A DNA stretch of 64,000 bases from the NCBI GenBank assembly GCA_038210275.1, contig JBBQWV010000003.1, forward strand, positions 124,001-188,000, given 5' to 3'. This DNA comes from PALSA-1296 sp038210275 (GTDB taxonomy: Bacteria; Bacteroidota; Ignavibacteria; Palsa-1295). Position 1 is the stretch's first letter. Every line of letters starts with the position of its first letter. This document shows positions 1 through 8,297 of the stretch, in pieces. Below the pieces are notes generated by a model. The model was not told where the DNA came from and searched no databases. It saw only the letters and a program-made list of their open reading frames with translations. Position numbers and translations under genes: made by a program.

Positions 1-181
1 CGTGCATATCAAAAAATCCTGGAGCAACAACAGCACCGTTCAAATTCTTTAGAGGAGCTTTGCTCTTGAGATTCTTTCCAATTGCAGAGATCTTACCGGA
101 AGTGATTTCAATATCCATTCCGGTATCATCTCTTCCTGAGATGGGGTCAACGATTCTGCAGTTTTGTAAAAGTATATCCAT
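1..181 (-). CDS. pyrC: Dihydroorotase, N-terminal part (runs off window)
   Basis: Dihydroorotase closes N-carbamoyl-aspartate to dihydroorotate, the third step of pyrimidine synthesis, in the cytoplasm. Only the first 60 codons are present, read leftward from the ATG at 181. They begin MDILLQNCRIVDP and end with VVAPGFFDMH, the strand that leads into the metal-binding HxH motif of amidohydrolases; the second histidine lies beyond the window edge. The gene starts 14 nt after the pyrB stop on the same strand, so the two form an operon for consecutive pathway steps. The family match rests on this N-terminus and on the neighbour. Another amidohydrolase (hydantoinase type) is possible but less likely next to pyrB. 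Confidence 0.85.
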   Translation of the reverse strand, partial: MDILLQNCRIVDPISGRDDTGMDIEITSGKISAIGKNLKSKAPLKNLNGAVVAPGFFDMH

Positions 182-195
182 TCTAACGTATTTTC

Positions 196-1113
196 TTAAT
201 TCTCAAAAAGCCATTCGAGCACTGCCATCCGGATTGCTACTCCGCGCATTACTTGTCGGTAGATAACCGATTTTTCAGAATCGGCGGTTTCGTCATCAAG
301 TTCAACACTGCGATTTATCGGTCCCGGATGAAGAATAAATGAATTTGTATTTTGCATGCGGGTAGGTGTCAATCCGTATCGCTGCCGAAAATCTATTAAG
401 CCCGGAAATAGTGATTGAGTTTGACGTTCAGTTTGAATGCGTAATGCCATTACGGCATCAGCGTCTTGTAATTCATTTCCAATTTCATGACGAATGTTTA
501 CCCCAAAAACTTCTGCTCCGTATGCAGGTGATAATGTCAACGGCGCTATCATAGTCACTCTCGCTCCAAGTTTATGTAAGAGAAGCATATTTGATCGCGC
601 TACTCTGGAATGTTTAATATCGCCGATAATCACAATCTTCTTTCCATATATTGAACCCAATTTTTCCAAGAGAGTTGCGGCATCGAGGAGTGCTTGGGTC
701 GGATGTTCATGTGCTCCGTCGCCGGCATTGATGATTCGCGTCGTTTCAGGAAGATGTTTTCTAAGTAAGATCGGAACACCTGCGGAGCTATGCCGAACAA
801 CGATGCAATCAAGCTTCATTGCATTAATGACTTTCACCGTATCGATCAGTGATTCACCCTTGGTGACGCTGCTTGTTTGCATGGAAAGACTAACGCTCGT
901 TGCGCCAACTCGCTTTTCTGCAAGTTCAAAAGATGTTCGTGTGCGAGTAGAGTTCTCGAAGAAGAGATTTGCGACGGTTCGCCCTTTGAGTAAATCGCTT
1001 TCCGGGAAAGGATCGGTGGAATTCAAATGTCGGAAGTAACCATCGGATCTTTTTAGAAGATCGGTGATCTGGTCTGTGCTTAGCTGTCTGATTCCGAGTA
1101 AGTCGCGAGTCAT
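196..1113 (-). CDS. pyrB: Aspartate carbamoyltransferase catalytic subunit
   Basis: Condenses carbamoyl phosphate with aspartate to carbamoyl-aspartate, the second step of pyrimidine synthesis. The 305-residue protein has the usual length of the catalytic chain. The carbamoyl-phosphate loop FENSTRTRTSFE is at residues 52-63, an HPTQ motif at about 135, and HPGPINR at 262-268, which is the aspartate-carbamoyltransferase rather than the ornithine form. It is followed 14 nt later by pyrC. No PyrI regulatory subunit is in view. It is divergent from uvrA across a 155-bp gap. I see no clear PyrR anti-terminator in the leader. Confidence 0.96.
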   Translation of the reverse strand: MTRDLLGIRQLSTDQITDLLKRSDGYFRHLNSTDPFPESDLLKGRTVANLFFENSTRTRTSFELAEKRVGATSVSLSMQTSSVTKGESLIDTVKVINAMKLDCIVVRHSSAGVPILLRKHLPETTRIINAGDGAHEHPTQALLDAATLLEKLGSIYGKKIVIIGDIKHSRVARSNMLLLHKLGARVTMIAPLTLSPAYGAEVFGVNIRHEIGNELQDADAVMALRIQTERQTQSLFPGLIDFRQRYGLTPTRMQNTNSFILHPGPINRSVELDDETADSEKSVIYRQVMRGVAIRMAVLEWLFEN

Positions 1114-1195
1114 TCAGTTACTGTTACAATGCACTTATTAGTTGTCTTGCAGTGAGTAAAGATTTACAAAGATGATCACCCATAGCAACCTTCGG

Positions 1196-1232
1196 TTTGT
1201 AAGTTCTGTTTTACCAAACTTACAAATTTTTT
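1196..1232 (+). terminator. Hairpin with U-tract in the uvrA leader
   Basis: TTTGTAAGTT (1196-1205) and AACTTACAAA (1217-1226) form a perfect 10-bp stem followed directly by six T on the plus strand, which is the layout of an intrinsic terminator. It lies 36 nt before the uvrA start with no plus-strand gene to its left. It may therefore be a leader attenuator or may simply insulate against antisense transcription. An operator for a dimeric repressor would also look like this. Confidence 0.5.
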
Positions 1233-1268
1233 CTTATAAAAGTACTACGAATTTTATAAACAACGTAA

Positions 1269-4265
1269 TTGGCAAAAACGGCTCAACATAAAACAAAATC
1301 CAAGCCAAAAAGCTCGAAAAAGACATCCGATGCCACTTTGCCTTTCCCTAAAGCAAAGAAAGAAGCCGAAATTGCCGCGAGTTCACCTCTTGACAATCTC
1401 GTTATCCGTGGAGCCAGAGTCCATAATCTGAAGAATATCGATATTGATATTCCAAGAGAAAAGCTGGTTGTGATTACAGGAATTTCCGGCTCCGGAAAAT
1501 CTTCTCTTGCCTTCGATACGATCTACGCCGAAGGTCAGCGCAGATATGTCGAAAGTCTATCGGCTTATGCGCGTCAGTTTCTTGACATGATGGAACGCCC
1601 GGATGTAGATGTAATCGAAGGGCTTTCTCCTGCTATATCAATCGAACAAAAAACTATCGGAGCTTCTCCCCGATCTACTGTGGGAACAGTAACAGAAATT
1701 TACGATTTCATCCGATTACTTTTTGCCAGACTCGGAACCCAGTATTGCGTGGAATGCAACATCCCTGTCGTTCGTCAAACTCAGGATCAGATTATCGCTG
1801 CGATTCACGCTCATCCCGAAGATTCAAAACTTTCGCTTCTTGCGCCACTTGTCAGAGCAAGAAAAGGTCATTATCGTGAGGTATTCAGCGATGCACTTCG
1901 TCAGGGTTTTACGAAGGTCAGAGTCGATGGTGAGATGAAAGATCTATTCGATGGAATGCAAGTTGACCGTTACAAAGTCCATACAATCGAACTCGTTATT
2001 GACCGTCTTCCAATCAAAGATCAATTTTTAGAACGGCTTACAAAATCCGTTGATACTGCCCTCAAGATGGGTAAAGGCGTTCTCACCGCTATTATTGAAG
2101 ACAGTAAGAAAGGCACGACGAGTGAGCATTTATTCAGCGAGAAGTACTCCTGCCCGAATTGCGGAAGGTCTTATGAAGAACCACAGCCGAATACATTTTC
2201 TTTTAATTCGGCAATCGGGGCTTGTGTTTTATGTCACGGACTTGGTGAGACCAAAGATTTTAATGAATCCCTGATCATCGGCGATAAAACAAAATCCATC
2301 GAAGATGGCGGTTTGCTTCCGCTCGGGAAGAAGCGAAAGAATTGGCTGTGGGCACAAGTAGAGTCAGTTTTTCTTGCACACGAAACTCCGCTTGATACTC
2401 CACTCGAAAAGCTATCACCAAAGCTTTTTGATATTATTATCCACGGTTCTGGTGATGAAAAACTGACAGTAAAGTGGCAGTCGGATTCAGGAAGAGCGGT
2501 CTCTTATAATATGCGCTTTGCAGGATTGATAGAGACTCTCAAACAAGCAACGGCAAAAGATGCAACCGATTCTATGCGTGAATGGGCACAGCAATTTATG
2601 TCGAGCCACCCCTGCCCATCGTGTCTCGGCGGAAGATTAAAACCGGAGTCTCTTGCGATCAGGATCAACTCGAAAAATATTCATAACGTTGTCATTCTTG
2701 ATCTCGGCAAATCAAAAAAGTTTTTTACGGAATTATCCTTCGAAGGGAATCGCGAAACTGTTGCTGCTCCGATTTTGAGAGAGATCACATCGCGTTTGGA
2801 TTTCCTGCTTGATGTTGGTCTCAACTATCTTTCGCTCGACCGGCCAGCCAGAACACTTTCCGGCGGAGAGTCACAGAGAATCCGACTTGCAACGCAGATC
2901 GGCACGCAGCTTGTCGGAGTGCTCTATATCCTTGATGAGCCGAGCATCGGCTTGCATCAACGTGATAACGATAGACTGATCGCATCCTTACAGCATCTCC
3001 GAGACTTAGGAAATACCGTCATCGTTGTTGAGCATGATAAAGAGATGATGCTTGCCGCTGATATTATCGCCGATATTGGTCCAGGTGCGGGAGAGTATGG
3101 CGGAAAGCTTGTTGCGTATGGTACGCCGCAGCTTTTCTTAGATCCTTCGCTTGCTGAGAAAGGATCGAAGCAATTTATTTCCGATGAATCTCCAACTGCT
3201 GAGTATCTTTCGGGAAAAGATAACTTCATCGTTCCGCTTGTTAGAAATATCAATAAGAAACAGAAGCATCTTAGACTCATTGGAGCAAGCGGGAATAATC
3301 TGAAATCTGTTACACTAGATATTCCAATTGGCTCCTTCACCAGCATTACCGGTGTTTCCGGTTCTGGCAAATCAACGCTGATAACTGAGACTCTTGCTCC
3401 GATCTTATCGAAGCACGTTTATAATTCAACGACGGTTGCGCTTCAGTATTCCTCAATTGAAGGTTTGGAGTTCATTGATAAATTTATTGAGATCGATCAG
3501 ACGCCAATCGGCAGAACTCCGCGATCAAATCCGGCTACCTATACCGGACTCTTCACGATGATCCGCGATTTCTTTGCCGAGATGCCTGAAGCAAAGATCA
3601 GAGGCTATAAAGTCGGCAGATTCTCTTTTAATGTTAAAGGCGGCAGATGCGAAACCTGTCAGGGCGCAGGAATGAAGAAGATCGAGATGAATTTCCTGCC
3701 GGATGTTTATGTCACGTGCGAAACTTGTGCCGGCAAGCGCTACAACCGCGAAACTCTTGAAGTTCATTTCAAAGGCAAATCAATTTCCGATGTCTTGAAC
3801 ATGAGCGTATTAGAATCTCAGGAGCTTTTTACTGATATTCCGAGAATAAGGCGAAAGATAGATGCACTTGCTTCTGTCGGACTTGGGTATATCCGATTAG
3901 GGCAGCAGGCTCCGACATTGAGTGGTGGAGAAGCCCAGCGCGTAAAGTTGGCAACAGAGCTATCGAAAGTAGCGACGGGCAAGACTTTATATATATTAGA
4001 TGAACCCACTACTGGCTTGCATTTCAAAGACATAAAGCATTTGCTCGATGTTTTACTTGAGCTTCGAAATCGTGGAAATACCGTCGTCGTCATCGAGCAC
4101 AATCTTGATGTGATCAAGATGGCAGATTGGGTGATTGACCTCGGTCCCGAAGGCGGCGAACCCGGTGGAAGCATTGTCGATGAAGGGACACCGGAAGATA
4201 TTGCCACAAGGTACGAGAAAACCGGCAGCCATACTGGGAGGTATCTACGGAAAGAGCTTGCATAA
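1269..4265 (+). CDS. uvrA: Excinuclease ABC subunit A
   Basis: DNA-damage recognition ATPase of nucleotide excision repair, working with UvrB and UvrC. It has two ABC modules: Walker A GISGSGKSS at 71-79 and a second at about 695-703. Both have signature motifs (LSGGESQR and LSGGEAQR), and zinc-binding cysteines sit in CPNCGRSY...CVLCHG and CETCQGAG...CETCAG. At 998 residues it is about 50 longer than typical. The excess is a lysine- and serine-rich N-terminal extension of about 40 residues before the conserved LDNLVIRGARVHNLKNI. The start is TTG at 1269; the extension could be shorter if an internal start is used. A hairpin with a U-tract lies just upstream. Confidence 0.97.
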   Translation: MAKTAQHKTKSKPKSSKKTSDATLPFPKAKKEAEIAASSPLDNLVIRGARVHNLKNIDIDIPREKLVVITGISGSGKSSLAFDTIYAEGQRRYVESLSAYARQFLDMMERPDVDVIEGLSPAISIEQKTIGASPRSTVGTVTEIYDFIRLLFARLGTQYCVECNIPVVRQTQDQIIAAIHAHPEDSKLSLLAPLVRARKGHYREVFSDALRQGFTKVRVDGEMKDLFDGMQVDRYKVHTIELVIDRLPIKDQFLERLTKSVDTALKMGKGVLTAIIEDSKKGTTSEHLFSEKYSCPNCGRSYEEPQPNTFSFNSAIGACVLCHGLGETKDFNESLIIGDKTKSIEDGGLLPLGKKRKNWLWAQVESVFLAHETPLDTPLEKLSPKLFDIIIHGSGDEKLTVKWQSDSGRAVSYNMRFAGLIETLKQATAKDATDSMREWAQQFMSSHPCPSCLGGRLKPESLAIRINSKNIHNVVILDLGKSKKFFTELSFEGNRETVAAPILREITSRLDFLLDVGLNYLSLDRPARTLSGGESQRIRLATQIGTQLVGVLYILDEPSIGLHQRDNDRLIASLQHLRDLGNTVIVVEHDKEMMLAADIIADIGPGAGEYGGKLVAYGTPQLFLDPSLAEKGSKQFISDESPTAEYLSGKDNFIVPLVRNINKKQKHLRLIGASGNNLKSVTLDIPIGSFTSITGVSGSGKSTLITETLAPILSKHVYNSTTVALQYSSIEGLEFIDKFIEIDQTPIGRTPRSNPATYTGLFTMIRDFFAEMPEAKIRGYKVGRFSFNVKGGRCETCQGAGMKKIEMNFLPDVYVTCETCAGKRYNRETLEVHFKGKSISDVLNMSVLESQELFTDIPRIRRKIDALASVGLGYIRLGQQAPTLSGGEAQRVKLATELSKVATGKTLYILDEPTTGLHFKDIKHLLDVLLELRNRGNTVVVIEHNLDVIKMADWVIDLGPEGGEPGGSIVDEGTPEDIATRYEKTGSHTGRYLRKELA

Positions 4266-4320
4266 TAGTGGGACGGACTTTAGTCCATCATTCTTTTCGG
4301 GGGGACTAATCCTCCCCGAT
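4266..4320 (+). terminator. Hairpins after uvrA
   Basis: Two GC-rich inverted repeats follow the uvrA stop. One centres on GGACTTTAGTCC near 4275-4286. A stronger one pairs TCGGGGGG (4297-4304) with CCTCCCCGA (4311-4319) across ACTAAT. Neither has a good T-run, so efficient factor-independent termination is uncertain. Confidence 0.35.
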
Positions 4321-4385
4321 GGACACCCCGCAGAATTCATATCCCCCAATTAAGAATTAAGCACTAAGAACTCATAACTACCATA

Positions 4386-4706
4386 ATGACATCTTTCACT
4401 CAAAACTACGACTCCACCATCCAAAAGCTCGACGACAGCCTTTCTGCGCTGATAGATTCCGGCTCTGATTTTGATCTTGAAAAGAATGGGGACGTACTTT
4501 CGATCATATTCGAAGACGACTCGAAATTTATCATCTCCCCCAACTCTCCTGTCAGCCAGTTATGGGTTTCTGCCAATTACGAAGGACATCGCTTTAATTT
4601 CGATGAAGGAAAATCTGTCTGGCAAGATGAAAAGTCCGGCGAAGAATTTCTTACCTATATTAGTCGTTTACTATCAACGATATTATCGGAAGATATTTCA
4701 TTGTAA
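4386..4706 (+). CDS. cyaY: Frataxin/CyaY-family protein
   Basis: A small 106-residue protein with the frataxin fold pattern: an acidic first helix (YDSTIQKLDDSLSALI), a beta-sheet with VSANYEGHRFNFD, the invariant tryptophan in SVWQDEKSGEEF, and a C-terminal helix. Frataxins bind iron through the acidic ridge and modulate iron-sulfur cluster assembly on IscU/IscS-type machinery in the cytoplasm. No isc or suf genes are adjacent; it stands alone between uvrA and a secreted glycosidase. The length matches bacterial CyaY (about 105). The family assignment is good; the physiological role is inferred. Confidence 0.8.
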   Translation: MTSFTQNYDSTIQKLDDSLSALIDSGSDFDLEKNGDVLSIIFEDDSKFIISPNSPVSQLWVSANYEGHRFNFDEGKSVWQDEKSGEEFLTYISRLLSTILSEDISL

Positions 4707-4804
4707 ATGGTCATTCTATGCTGCATCAGCAAAAAATCGAGAAAACAGTACATCAGGCAGTTAAAACACATGAATCATTTTGCAATGTAATTCATTTATT
4801 TAGG

Positions 4805-7309
4805 ATGAAAAATATTGCCATTATCATCTTATCCGCTTTCTTAGCGTCAACCGCTTTTGCCCAAGCGGTAGTTACTATTGATTCAAATACGAAATATCAG
4901 ACTATCGAAGGCTGGGGACATGGTGGAGGAATTTTCAGTAGCTTGAATTACGAAGTTGATTCTGCTATTCGTGATACACTCAATCTGCAGTATTTAAATT
5001 TCATCACCGATGATCTTGGATTGACCGGTTCAAGGATGTGGGAAGTGGGGCCACGTATTGATGGTACCGGAATGGATAACGGCGATTGCGATTCAATTGA
5101 TTGGTCGAAGTTTCAATCACGGCAGATCGATACGATGATCGCGAAGTATGCAGTATATTTCAAAAACCGAGTTGAAGCAGAAGGATTTAAGACTTCATTT
5201 TATTCAAGCACGAGTTATCCAACCGGCGCAACCGCTTCCCGCCCCTGGGTGCTGAATCATCCCGGAGAACGCGCTCAGCAAATATGGGCAAATGCGTTGT
5301 GGTGGAAAAATAATTTCGGAATTGATATTAATTACGATGTTATTTATAATGAGCCAAACGGAGCGATCACGGGACAAATACTCGTTGATGATATTAAGGC
5401 ATTAGGACCGAGACTTCTTGACAGGGGTTTAGCGACGAAGACGCAGTTTGCTGAAGCAGTTGCACCGCAAACCGATTGGAATTTCATCACTCCATTTCAG
5501 ACCGATGCTGATCTCTGGAAATATGTAGGACGTCTATCGTATCATAATTATGGCACGGCTGATCCTTACCGCGCCGATATCAGGGATTTTGCAAAATCGC
5601 TTGGGATTCCTACAGCTCAAACAGAAATGGGAAATCCGACGATCGATGATCTTTTTAATGACCTTATTTTTGGAGGTGTCACTTATTGGGAGATAGCATT
5701 CAGCGGATCAAGTACACTTGTTCCGACTGCGGGAAATACGGGCTGGACACCATCATCGACATATTTCAGGATGAGACAGCTCTTGCATTATGTTCGTCCG
5801 GGTGCAATTCGCATCGGTACAACATCAAGTGATTCATTACTACGAGTCCTTTCATTTAATCAGAATGGTAAAGTCACGACGGTTTTATTAAATACTGGTC
5901 AGGCGAAATCAGTAGATGTTTCAGGGTTGCCATCCGGGAAATACGGCTTATCACAATCCTCTCCGGGCACCGGAACATTTCAAGAGCTTGGTATCCAGAC
6001 TGTTGGTAATGATGGAAAGTTGAATATAGCATTGAGTAATTCAGGTCTTGCTGTAACGCTTTATCCTTATTCAGGAGTAAATCATCCACCGACGATCATG
6101 TCGGCAGTAATAAGTCCGGGTTATGTAGTATTGCCAACTTCAACTGCATCTTTGACTGCTAAAGCAAATGATGCTGAACTTGATTTTCTTGTATATCATT
6201 GGTCAATTGCAAGTCAACCAGTCGGCGCCAATGCTGTAATAGCAAACCCGATGAATTCCAACACGAACGTGAGTGGATTAACAGTTGCCGGAAATTATGT
6301 CTTTACGATTACAGTAAATGACGGCATATATACTTCTTCTAGCAAAGTATATTTAATCGTCTATCCGACAAATCCCCCTGCGATGCTTGGGCAAGCAGGA
6401 TTTAGATTTGCTGCGCCTTACGGGCTTGTCTTTACTGCAACTGGTGATACAACTCATGCGATCATTGAACTTCCTGTTTCATCGGCGACCTTACAAGTTC
6501 AGGTAGGTGATCTTGCAAATTCTAATTTTACCGGGCGTGGCAAATGGACAATGATAAGCCAACCTTCAGGGGCGAATGCAAAACTCGATACGACTATCTA
6601 TATTTATATCAGTATCCGAGCACAAGTAAGTAATATGCTTATTCCCGGTGATTATGTTTTTCAATGCAACGTTACGAATCCTGGGCATGCAGATCTGACG
6701 ACAAGAGTAATCTGCACAGTGCACCCACAGAGTTCAGGACCTGTGATCAATTCGATCAGCGCGACTCCGCAAACTCTCATTTTACCCCAAAGTTCATCGC
6801 AGCTTACCGGAAATACAAGTGACTCACAAGGACAATTACTGCGTCATTGGTGGTATGCGAAATCAGTACCGAATGGAGCAAAGCCGATATTTGATCATCA
6901 AGGCTTAGCAAATTCGAAGGTAAGCGGATTGACAATTCCCGGAAGTTATGTATTTACTCTTCGGTCATTCGATGATATTCATATGACTACGAAGGATGTT
7001 ACGATCGTCGTACAAAAGGCTTCTGGGGTTAACAACATGTCAACATTCGATGCAAAGATGATGATTTTTCCTAACCCTGTTTCTAATTATTTAAATCTAA
7101 AATATTCGATCAAAGAAAATGCCGAGGTCTCGGTTACGATCATTAATAGCATAGGCATCGAAGTAATGAGAATTCTTGATAAGCAGTTTGAAGTACAAGG
7201 AAATCATGAATTAAAGGTTGATGCTTCTACTGTACCTTCTGGAGTTTATTATTGTTCTTTAACCTTGGGAAATCAAAGAATAACGAAAAAATTTGTTATA
7301 GCAAAATAA
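4805..7309 (+). CDS. T9SS-exported GH30-like glycoside hydrolase
   Basis: Secreted protein of 834 residues from the ATG at 4805; upstream in-frame codons exist but would bury the signal peptide MKNIAIIILSAFLASTAFAQ. The catalytic part (about 22-435) has the GH30-type opening TIEGWGHGGGIFSS, a probable acid/base glutamate E183 in YNEPNG, a probable nucleophile E274 in AQTEMGN, and a C-terminal beta-domain. Three Ig/PKD-like domains follow (about 440-750), with repeated SGLT(V/I)xGxYVFT motifs. The last 80 residues are a Por type A sorting domain (MIFPNPVSNYLNLKYS ... GVYYCSLTLG). The substrate cannot be told from sequence; xylan, beta-glucan or fucosylated glycans are all possible. It ends 7 bp from the convergent E1-beta gene. 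Confidence 0.82.
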   Translation: MKNIAIIILSAFLASTAFAQAVVTIDSNTKYQTIEGWGHGGGIFSSLNYEVDSAIRDTLNLQYLNFITDDLGLTGSRMWEVGPRIDGTGMDNGDCDSIDWSKFQSRQIDTMIAKYAVYFKNRVEAEGFKTSFYSSTSYPTGATASRPWVLNHPGERAQQIWANALWWKNNFGIDINYDVIYNEPNGAITGQILVDDIKALGPRLLDRGLATKTQFAEAVAPQTDWNFITPFQTDADLWKYVGRLSYHNYGTADPYRADIRDFAKSLGIPTAQTEMGNPTIDDLFNDLIFGGVTYWEIAFSGSSTLVPTAGNTGWTPSSTYFRMRQLLHYVRPGAIRIGTTSSDSLLRVLSFNQNGKVTTVLLNTGQAKSVDVSGLPSGKYGLSQSSPGTGTFQELGIQTVGNDGKLNIALSNSGLAVTLYPYSGVNHPPTIMSAVISPGYVVLPTSTASLTAKANDAELDFLVYHWSIASQPVGANAVIANPMNSNTNVSGLTVAGNYVFTITVNDGIYTSSSKVYLIVYPTNPPAMLGQAGFRFAAPYGLVFTATGDTTHAIIELPVSSATLQVQVGDLANSNFTGRGKWTMISQPSGANAKLDTTIYIYISIRAQVSNMLIPGDYVFQCNVTNPGHADLTTRVICTVHPQSSGPVINSISATPQTLILPQSSSQLTGNTSDSQGQLLRHWWYAKSVPNGAKPIFDHQGLANSKVSGLTIPGSYVFTLRSFDDIHMTTKDVTIVVQKASGVNNMSTFDAKMMIFPNPVSNYLNLKYSIKENAEVSVTIINSIGIEVMRILDKQFEVQGNHELKVDASTVPSGVYYCSLTLGNQRITKKFVIAK

Positions 7310-7316
7310 GGAGTAC

Positions 7317-8294
7317 TTAGTATTCTAAAATCTCTTCGATAGCTTCTCTAAGTTTTGCTTTATCGGGTAGGACTTCCCTTTCAAGATTTGGCGCGAAAGG
7401 CACGGAAGAATCAAAACTTGCAAGACGTCTTACCGGAGCATCAAGTGATTCGAAGGCTTTTTCAGTGATGATCGCAGAGAGCTCTGCTCCAAATCCGGCA
7501 GTAAGATTATCTTCATGAAGGATTAAAGCACGATTAGTTTTGCGAACGCTTGATAAAATTGCTTCTTCATCAAGCGGAACAAGTGAGCGAATATCTACTA
7601 CTTCAATGCTTCTATTTCCTTGGGCTGAATATTCGTCGGCTACTTCGATTGCAATCGGCAAAGTGCCTCCATAGGTAATAATGCTGAGGTCGCTTCCCTC
7701 TCGTGCGATTCGGGCTTTACCCATTGGGACGGTGAATTCGCCATCAGGTACCTCGGATTTCAGCGAACGATAAAGTCTTTTATGCTCGAAGTAAAGCACT
7801 GGGGAATTATCGCGGATAGCAGAGATCAACAATCCTTTTGCATCTTCAGGTGTACCAGGACAGACGACTTTCAATCCGGGTTGATGCACAAACCAGACTT
7901 CAGGATTTCTTGAATGGAAAGGTCCGCCGCTAATTCCGGCTCCGCTTGGGCAACGAACGACTATCGGAACTGGCGTATTCCACCGATAAGCAGTTGTTGC
8001 TGCAACAGTAACGAGTTGATTAAATGCGTTGGTAATAAAATCGGAGAACTGCATCTCAGCAACAGGACGATAGCCGAAGAACGAAGCACCAATTGCAGCG
8101 CCGACAAGACCTGCTTCGGCAATGGGAGTATCAATTACTCGATCGGCGCCAAATTTTTGATAGAGACCTTTTGTGGCTTTAAATGCTCCGCCGAAAGAGC
8201 CTATATCTTCGCCAATGAGAAAAACAGATGGATCGCGCTCCATTTCGTAATGCAGCGCATCGTTAATGGCTTCGATGTAGGTCTTGATAGACAC
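7317..8294 (-). CDS. 2-oxoacid dehydrogenase E1 component, beta subunit
   Basis: Beta chain (325 residues, GTG start) of a thiamine-diphosphate E1, either pyruvate or branched-chain 2-oxoacid dehydrogenase. It shows the family start TYIEAINDALHYEMERD, GEDIG, DTPIAEAGLVGAAIG, and GGPFHSRNPEVWFVHQPGLKVV. The C-terminal transketolase domain carries DIRSLVPLDEEAI and EDNLTAGFGAE. It normally pairs with an E1-alpha chain, which is not adjacent. It starts only 3 nt after the rocA stop on the same strand, so it is co-transcribed with an amino-acid catabolic dehydrogenase. That favours, without proving, a role in branched-chain or other amino-acid degradation. Confidence 0.88.
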   Translation of the reverse strand: MSIKTYIEAINDALHYEMERDPSVFLIGEDIGSFGGAFKATKGLYQKFGADRVIDTPIAEAGLVGAAIGASFFGYRPVAEMQFSDFITNAFNQLVTVAATTAYRWNTPVPIVVRCPSGAGISGGPFHSRNPEVWFVHQPGLKVVCPGTPEDAKGLLISAIRDNSPVLYFEHKRLYRSLKSEVPDGEFTVPMGKARIAREGSDLSIITYGGTLPIAIEVADEYSAQGNRSIEVVDIRSLVPLDEEAILSSVRKTNRALILHEDNLTAGFGAELSAIITEKAFESLDAPVRRLASFDSSVPFAPNLEREVLPDKAKLREAIEEILEY

Positions 8295-8297
8295 AAC

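Noticed and set aside
494..1039. Plus-strand open frame of 181 codons
   Set aside because: Antisense to pyrB, which has all family motifs.
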